From the NCBI GenBank assembly GCA_025526915.1, contig JAHLKH010000079.1, positions 1 through 64,000 of the forward strand: a stretch of DNA of 64,000 bases, given 5' to 3'. This document shows positions 58,354 through 64,000 of this stretch, in pieces; the first letter of the stretch is position 1, and each line of letters starts with the position of its first letter. The notes under the pieces are model-generated. The model had not been told where the DNA came from and ran no database searches. It worked only from the letters and a program-made list of their open reading frames with translations. Source of the stretch: Entophlyctis helioformis (taxonomy: Eukaryota > Chytridiomycota > Chytridiomycetes > Chytridiales > Chytriomycetaceae). The translations under genes were made by a program, and so were the position numbers.

Positions 58354-60345
58354 ATGAGCGTCGTGTCCAAGTCGGTCGCCCGCTGTGCCGCCTTGGTGTG
58401 CGCAGCAACCGGCGCCACTGCACGTCCTCTGTCCACGTCTGCCCGCCTCGTTCTGCTCGCCCGCGCTCGCTCACTGGCCACATCGTCCACCAGCCATGCG
58501 CCAGCGCCGTCTCTGACAAACACGCTCAACGTTCTGGAGAAGCGCTCGCTGCTCAACGACTGCACAAACCAGCCTGCGCTTGCACGGCTACTCGAGTCGC
58601 AGCCAACGGTCGTCTACGCCGGCTTCGATCCAACCGCCACAAGCCTGCATGTCGGTAACCTGCTGACCATCATTGCGCTTCTGCATTTCCAGCTGAGTGG
58701 CCACCAAGCCATCGCTCTCATCGGTGGTGCAACCGTGAGTTCAACCACTCGCTTCCAGGAGGATGCATTCGGTGCTTCGACGCACACTCACACGCCATGC
58801 CGTGGCAGGGATCCATTGGAGATCCGTCTGGAAAGACTTCGGAGCGGCAGGCACTCGACGAGACCACCCTCAAAACCAATATGGATGCCGTTACTGGCCA
58901 GCTTTCGCTTGTGTTTGCCAACGCACAGGCATATGCGGAGCGCCGGACGACAGCATCTGGAGCATCTGCAGCAGCTGACAGCCTCTACATGCGCGATGCC
59001 GCCGATCCCGTCTCGCCAGTTGCCATTCTCAACAATGCAGACTGGTTCAAGTCCATGACGCTTCTCGACTTTATAGGCAGTGTGGGCCGCCGTGCTCGTG
59101 TTTCGGCCATGCTGGCACGCGAAAGTGTCAAGAATCGCCTGTCCAGCCCCGAGGGCATCTCCTTTACCGAGTTCACCTACCAGCTGCTCCAGGCGTTTGA
59201 CTTTTGGCATCTCTTTGCCAACCAAGGCTGCCGTGTGCAGCTGGGCGGCAGCGATCAGTGGGGAAACATTACGGCTGGCACGGATCTGATAAAGAAATCC
59301 CTCAACGACGGACTGGTGCCAACACACGCCGCTGCTAAGTATGCTCTGGCCGGCGTCAACAGTGCCTCGGCCGACGTTGCATATGGCGTCACGCTCCCCC
59401 TTGTCACCACAGCCAGCGGTGAAAAGTTTGGCAAGAGCGCTGGCAATGCCGTCTGGTTGAGCGAGTCGCTGCTGTCTGTCTTTGACTTTTACCAGGTACA
59501 GGATTGTGTTGATGCATCTTTGCCCATGCTTCTGTGTATCTGACGCAAAGACACAAACTCTCTGCGCTGCTCAAGTTCTTCCGCCGCACTCCTGATACAG
59601 AGGTCGGCCGCTACTTGAGATACTTTACTCTCTTGAGCGAGTCACGCATCGATCAGATCCTCGAACACCACAAGGTATGTATATGTATGTATGCATGCAT
59701 GCATGCCAAGCACAGGGCGATGCTGACGACAGACACTCATTCTTTGCGCGTGCCCCTCCAGGTGTCGCCCCAAGACCACTTGCCTCAGCGCACTCTTGCT
59801 GCAGAAGTGACTGAGCTTGTTCATGGCGGTACGTGCACGAGCCATGTAATGCGTTGACTGCATCACACAGTCTGCGCCTGACACGCAACATCGGCTTATA
59901 TGCGACTGATGCAGCGGACAAGGCGGCAAAGGCAAAGACGCAGAGCGATGTGCTCTTTGGTGCTGATCTGTCGACAATGACTGCGTCGGAGATTGTCGCA
60001 GCATTCCGTGGCGACAAGCGTCTGGTGTCGCTCCCCAGGTCAGAGGTTGTTGGCGTGGCAGTGTGTGACGTGGCGGCGTCTTCTCAGACAACAAAATCCA
60101 AATGCAAGTCCTTCCGTCGACTGTCCATGTCTTTGTGCAGCGTGTGACTCACCCGATATCCCCTGTCGCGAACGGCATGGCCATTAGCTGCTGCTCGAAA
60201 GCTGGTTGGGACGGGCGGTCTGTATCTCAACAACCATCGTGTCAAGTCGATCACGCAGGCCATTGAGGAGTCTGATCTTGTCGATGGATGTCTGTGTTCT
60301 CTGAGAACAGGCAAGAACAACTATGTTCTTGTGTCCATTGAGTGA
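58354..60345 (+). CDS. MSY1: Mitochondrial tyrosyl-tRNA synthetase
   Basis: Charges mitochondrial tRNA-Tyr; class I synthetase. Exons 58354-58734, 58809-59495, 59576-59674, 59762-59828, 59915-60115 and 60188-60345 give about 530 residues. The first 60 residues are Ala/Arg/Ser-rich with almost no acids, as in a mitochondrial presequence. Signatures: [17 protein letters not shown] (HVGN is the HIGH element), [38 protein letters not shown], and [13 protein letters not shown] (KFGKS is the KMSKS element). The C-terminus has an S4-like part, [17 protein letters not shown]. The last intron is uncertain: a donor at 60116 leaves a 72-nt intron and keeps an S4-like TTKSK segment, while a donor at 60065 is also in phase. 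Confidence 0.93.
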
Positions 60346-60365
60346 GCAGGATGCCCTCTCCTTGA

Positions 60366-60371
60366 AATAAA
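60366..60371 (+). terminator. AATAAA polyadenylation signal of the TyrRS gene
   Basis: AATAAA begins 21 nt after the stop codon. The rest of 60346-60697, up to the convergent zinc-finger gene, shows nothing else recognised. Confidence 0.6.
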
Positions 60372-60697
60372 AGTTGTCGTACTATCAACGTATCTAGGTC
60401 GACTGGCTCGCTCACAGAAGCCTGTTGATGACCAAGACTCCATTGTGCAACTACGCCGAGCCTGACACGCCCATCCCAGCGCGTCACTCCAGTCGACTTT
60501 GCTGTTGGCAGACCCGCTCCTTGGACGGCATCCCTCTCTCGTCTTGCTTTCTCCATGAGCCATGCATCCAAGAGTAAAACGGCGATACAGCACAGTCTAT
60601 ATTATAATGAGATGGATGGCCATGACAGACTCGCCACCAATGTAAAGGATGAACAGGAGGAGATTATCAAGGGAACACAGCCCGCTCATGCGATCGA

Positions 60698-61281
60698 TCA
60701 GCTGGCCATGCCACGCAAAAGCTCCTCGCCGCGTACATGCTTGTTGTACGAGTCGCTGCGCGAGTAGCTGCGTCCACACCACGGGCAAGGCCCAAACATC
60801 TTGCGTTCATGCACCGACGCAATGTGGCGAACAAGGTCGTGCTTGCGGATGAAGCTCTCGGTGCATGGCGACTTGCCGTTCGTGCCGCCAACAAAGTGGG
60901 TGCACGCATACGGCTTGACATTCATGTGCGAGCGGATGTGTGCATCGAGGTTGTAGCGTCGCGTGAACAGCTTGGAGCAGATGGTGCACAGGAACCTGCG
61001 CACTTCGTTGGTTTGCGATTGACTCGCGGCGGCGGACCCGAGACGGCGCTTGCTGTGGCTGCGGGCGAGTCTTGACGCGGTGGCGTGGATGGGGATAGGT
61101 GGTATGGGTGGTGGGCATGCTGAGTGTGCTGAGCGTGTTGGGGTGATGCAGAGTCGAACTGTGCGTGGTGGATGGACGGACTGGATCGGACGCTGTTGGA
61201 GGAGTGGCTGCTGACCGTGTCGTCAGAGTCTGGGGAGTGTGCGTGAGCGGTGGGCAGCTCGCTGCACAGGGCGGCCATCTC
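60698..61281 (-). CDS. C2H2 zinc-finger protein, copy 1 (5' structure unresolved)
   Basis: The C-terminal 100 residues hold three fingers. Finger one is CTICSKLFTRRYNLDAHIRSH. Finger two has 12 residues between its cysteines (CTHFVGGTNGKSPC) and then RKHDLVRHIASVH. Finger three is CPWCGRSYSRSDSYNKH without a clear second His. The protein is presumably a DNA-binding transcription factor. Upstream, a Ser/His-rich frame from an ATG near 61281 (MAALCSELPTAHAHSPDSDD) looks coding but is in a different frame from the fingers, so an intron is needed between about 61180 and 61005. I found no strong donor. A frameshift is the alternative. It is a paralogue of the gene at 62689. Confidence 0.7.
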
Positions 61282-62688
61282 GACGAGTGTGAACAGCGAC
61301 GACGACGGCGTGGGCGACGACGGCTGTCCTGCAGCGACGCGTTGGCGCAAGCGCCGTCTGTGTCGGCGTGCACAACAGCCGCGTGGCAAGCCGCGCTGTG
61401 GACGGCAAGGCCATGTGCGGCCGTGCGGCATGCTCCGTGGCAACCGCTGCCCTGGGCGGCAGACGCACAGCCGGCGTTGGTATCATCGTAGTTGCTGTCG
61501 GTGCTGCCCATGAGGGCATCGATCGACATGACGCTGTGCGCAGACAGCCAGTGGCGAGCAGACAGTGCCATCGGCGGCCGTTGGGTGCCAGGCGGCGGCA
61601 GACGAGAGCCTGGCTCAGCTGTTTCGCCGAGGAGCAAAGCGTTCGAGTCGAGGACATTGGCGGCGGCGGCGGCGCGGCGCTCGGTTGCAAGCAGCCTGTT
61701 GCGGATGCGGCCGACGGTGCTGGCGAGGGCAGGGGCGAGTCCCCCTCATGCCGCTGGTGCTTGTGGTTGTGGATGTGGTGGTGCTGGTTGTGGGAGTGGC
61801 CGACGGGCAGGCTCTCGTAGTGGCGGAAGCGCAGCGCTCCAATGTGGTCCACATGCAGCGCATTGCCGCCGACGGGTGCTGGCGACCGAGCCGCAGTGGC
61901 AGGGAGCGGCGAGGATCGCTGCTGGGGACAAGGCAGAGGATGCATGTGAGTGTGAGTGCGGGTGGGGGCGAGTGGGGGCGAGCACGGCACGGCTGGTGCA
62001 CAGGGCGGCAGGCAGCAGGCAGCAGGCAGCAGGCGGTGGCCGGCAAGGCTCCTGTGCACCGATGCGCCGCAGACTGCAGCGGGCTCCCCAGCCCAGCCCA
62101 GCCCAGCCCAGCCGATGATGGCCGGGTGGCCCGCAGGCAGCCCCGCCAGCCTCGCCATCGCATCAATACGTGCACGGCCATCCATCATCTGAAGGGCGGG
62201 GCAGTTCAAGCAGCAGCAGCGGCGGCGGCACAATGGGCAGCCAGACGTACCGAGCCGAGGTACGGGTGGTGGCGGCGGGTGTGCGGTGCCATGCCCACAG
62301 AGACACTGGCGTCGGGGGCCGGCTGCGTGCTGGCACTGGACATGGTGCGATGGCTGGCTGGTTGCTGGCTGGTTGCTGGTCGCTGGCTGGTTTCTGCTGC
62401 TGCTGCAAAGCACGGCTTGTCGCGGACAGGGAAAGTCGCGCTCGAGCAGCAATTTGTCGGCCAGCCGCGGCCGCTCGAGGCGCAGCGTGCCACAGCCTGT
62501 GCACCAAACAGGCGCAACAAACAAAGCTGTTTCGGCCGTGCAAACGCATTGTGCGTGGATCCACGGCACCCGCCCTCCCGCCCTGGACGCAGCGAGACTC
62601 GGGCGCTGGCGTGGGTACACACGCAGACAAACACGCAGCACGGCATACCCATCAAGCTGCACTCTTCATTCAGCAGCGTCTATAATGA
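61282..62688. other. GC-rich region between the two zinc-finger genes
   Basis: Holds long minus-strand open stretches in several frames. Parts near 61500-61870 look coding (MSIDALMGSTDSNYDDTN; VGGNALHVDHIGAL) and may be 5' exons of the zinc-finger gene copy 1, but no consistent splice pattern was found. A CCCAG repeat lies at 62089-62113. Confidence 0.3.
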
Positions 62689-63988
62689 TCAATGAACAGA
62701 GCCATCCAGACTCAAGGCCGGCACATCACAGGCATCGCCGACGGCCGCCTTGGCCGCAGGCGACACGGCAGGCGACTGGAACGGCGACTCGTCCTCGTCC
62801 ATGCCGTCCTCGTCGCCGCTGTACTCGGGCAGCCCGCGACTCCGCCGCTCGGACCGCAGATGCTTGCGGTACGTGTCGCCGCGAGAGTATGTGCGTCCAC
62901 AAAAGTCGCACGGCCCGTACGCCACGCGATCGTGCAGACAGAGAACATGGCGCTGCAGATCGTGCTTGCGCACAAAGGCATCGGTGCAGCCTGGCGCCGT
63001 GCACTTGAACGGCTTGAGGTTGTAGTGGCCGCGCATGTGAGCCTCGAGGTTGTACTTGCGTGTGTAGACTTTGGGACACTCCAAGCACTGGAACTTGCGC
63101 GGCTCAGTCGTGTCGCTCGACTCGATCGCGTGAATGGACAAGGATGACAACAACGGGCCATGGTTATCGTGCGAGGCTGCGCTGCCGTCCTTGCCGTGAT
63201 AAGTGTCGCTGTCGTCGGCTGTGTCTGCTGCCACAGGTTCGTCACGCTCTGGTGTACGCATCGCAGACTTGACGACAGCACGGACCGGAGCTCGATGGCG
63301 AGACTTGCGGGTTCCGGATGTGCGTGGCTTGGATGCACTCGCAACAGATGCATCGACCTGTGACTGCGATCGCTGGAGCGGCTCCGGCGACGTGGCGTGA
63401 GAAACAGCCGCACTTGACAGCGCGTCGTCGTCGTGCGATGATGCATCGCGATATGCAGAGAACGGCGACGCATCGCCAGCCTGCTCCTCGGACTTGCACT
63501 GTCCGTCTAGCTTTTGCTGCTCAAGCAGAGCCGTCAGGCTGGCGTGCAGCGTCTGGAGCGACGACGGGCCCAGCTGGTGCAGCCCATCGCCTGCCACTGG
63601 CGTCTGCGGAGTGTCGTGGCTGTCCGAACCAGGGGCTCTGCAAACGGAAGCGTCGGCGAGGGGAACGCAGATGTGAAGGTGGACGCGCTGGCAGATGCTG
63701 CTGCCGATGGCGCGGCTGTCGTGTCGAGGCTGTGAAGGCTGCAACGGGCGACGACTGGGCGACGACTGGGCCGACATACTGCGGTGCAACGCAAAGCTGA
63801 ATGGCATGAGCATGGAAGCGGTCGATGCCAGGTTGCTTGCACTGGCTGTGTGGTTGTTGGTGCTGGTGCTGGCGCTGGCGCTGCTCGGCGTGTCTGGGAA
63901 TGCAATCATGTCGACTGTGAAACCGCCAGATGCCGACATGCCATAGAGAGCACTGGATGTGGTTGTGGCAGGTGCCGCTGTCGGCATG
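62689..63988 (-). CDS. C2H2 zinc-finger protein, copy 2 (may extend past the right edge)
   Basis: One uninterrupted frame of about 433 codons from ATG at 63988. The frame stays open to the window edge, so the true start may lie outside. The N-terminal 270 residues are Ser/Ala-rich. Three fingers follow: CLECPKVYTRKYNLEAHMRGH, then CTAPGCTDAFVRKHDLQRHVLCLH, then CDFCGRTYSRGDTYRKH. The tail is acidic (EYSGDEDGMDEDESPF). Linker and finger order match the gene at 60698 (YNL-AH, RKHDL-RH, YSR-D-Y-KH), so the two arose by duplication. The fingers resemble Crz1-like fungal factors, but this is not enough for an orthology claim. Confidence 0.85.
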
Positions 63989-64000
63989 ACCGCCACGGAC

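Noticed and set aside
1..64000. tRNA or rRNA genes
   Set aside because: I scanned intergenic stretches by eye for the T-arm consensus and paired arms and found none. A covariance search could still detect a divergent one.

Overview
The window looks like nuclear DNA of a zoosporic (chytrid-like) fungus. Genes carry short GT-AG introns, mostly 45-120 nt, with wobble positions rich in G and C. Many proteins have long Gln-, Ser- or His-rich tracts. The gene set is fungal or opisthokont: Prp8, cactin, FAM50, Dom34/Pelota, COX4 and a mitochondrial TyrRS. Two genes are linked in animals to sperm or cilia: an androglobin-like protein and a CNBD2-like protein. No rRNA, tRNA, CRISPR array or intact transposon was seen. 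The organism call is inference from gene content; Chytridiomycota is the best guess.

Left part (1-24,000). On the minus strand lie the 5' part of DOM34/PELO, a large single-pass membrane protein, oligopeptidase B, a forkhead transcription factor, cactin, a small unknown protein, a FIST-like protein and an alpha/beta-hydrolase. An arrestin-fold protein with C-terminal DM9 repeats runs divergently on the plus strand.

Middle (24,000-48,500). An androglobin-like gene without a recognisable globin domain sits head to head with a CNBD2-like cyclic-nucleotide-binding gene. Next comes a 14.1-kb PRP8 gene, the most striking object in the window. Its 4,498-residue precursor carries four separate inteins of 643, 492, 435 and 473 residues, so nearly half of the translation product must be removed by protein splicing. 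All four keep splicing blocks, and all four have lost at least one catalytic acid of the LAGLIDADG endonuclease. At the two sites where the extein is normally Gln, this gene has Ser, the nucleophile that splicing needs.

Right part (48,500-64,000). This holds a zinc-less medium-chain dehydrogenase, a CHCHD5/MIX14-type twin-CX9C protein, an At4g15545-like coiled-coil protein, and COX4 divergent from a TMEM223-like gene with only 23 bp between start codons. FAM50/XAP5 is divergent from mitochondrial TyrRS. Two paralogous C2H2 zinc-finger genes end the window. Exon limits were set by hand from splice consensus, reading frame and protein similarity. Unresolved junctions are the 5' parts of both zinc-finger genes, one androglobin junction and the last TyrRS intron.
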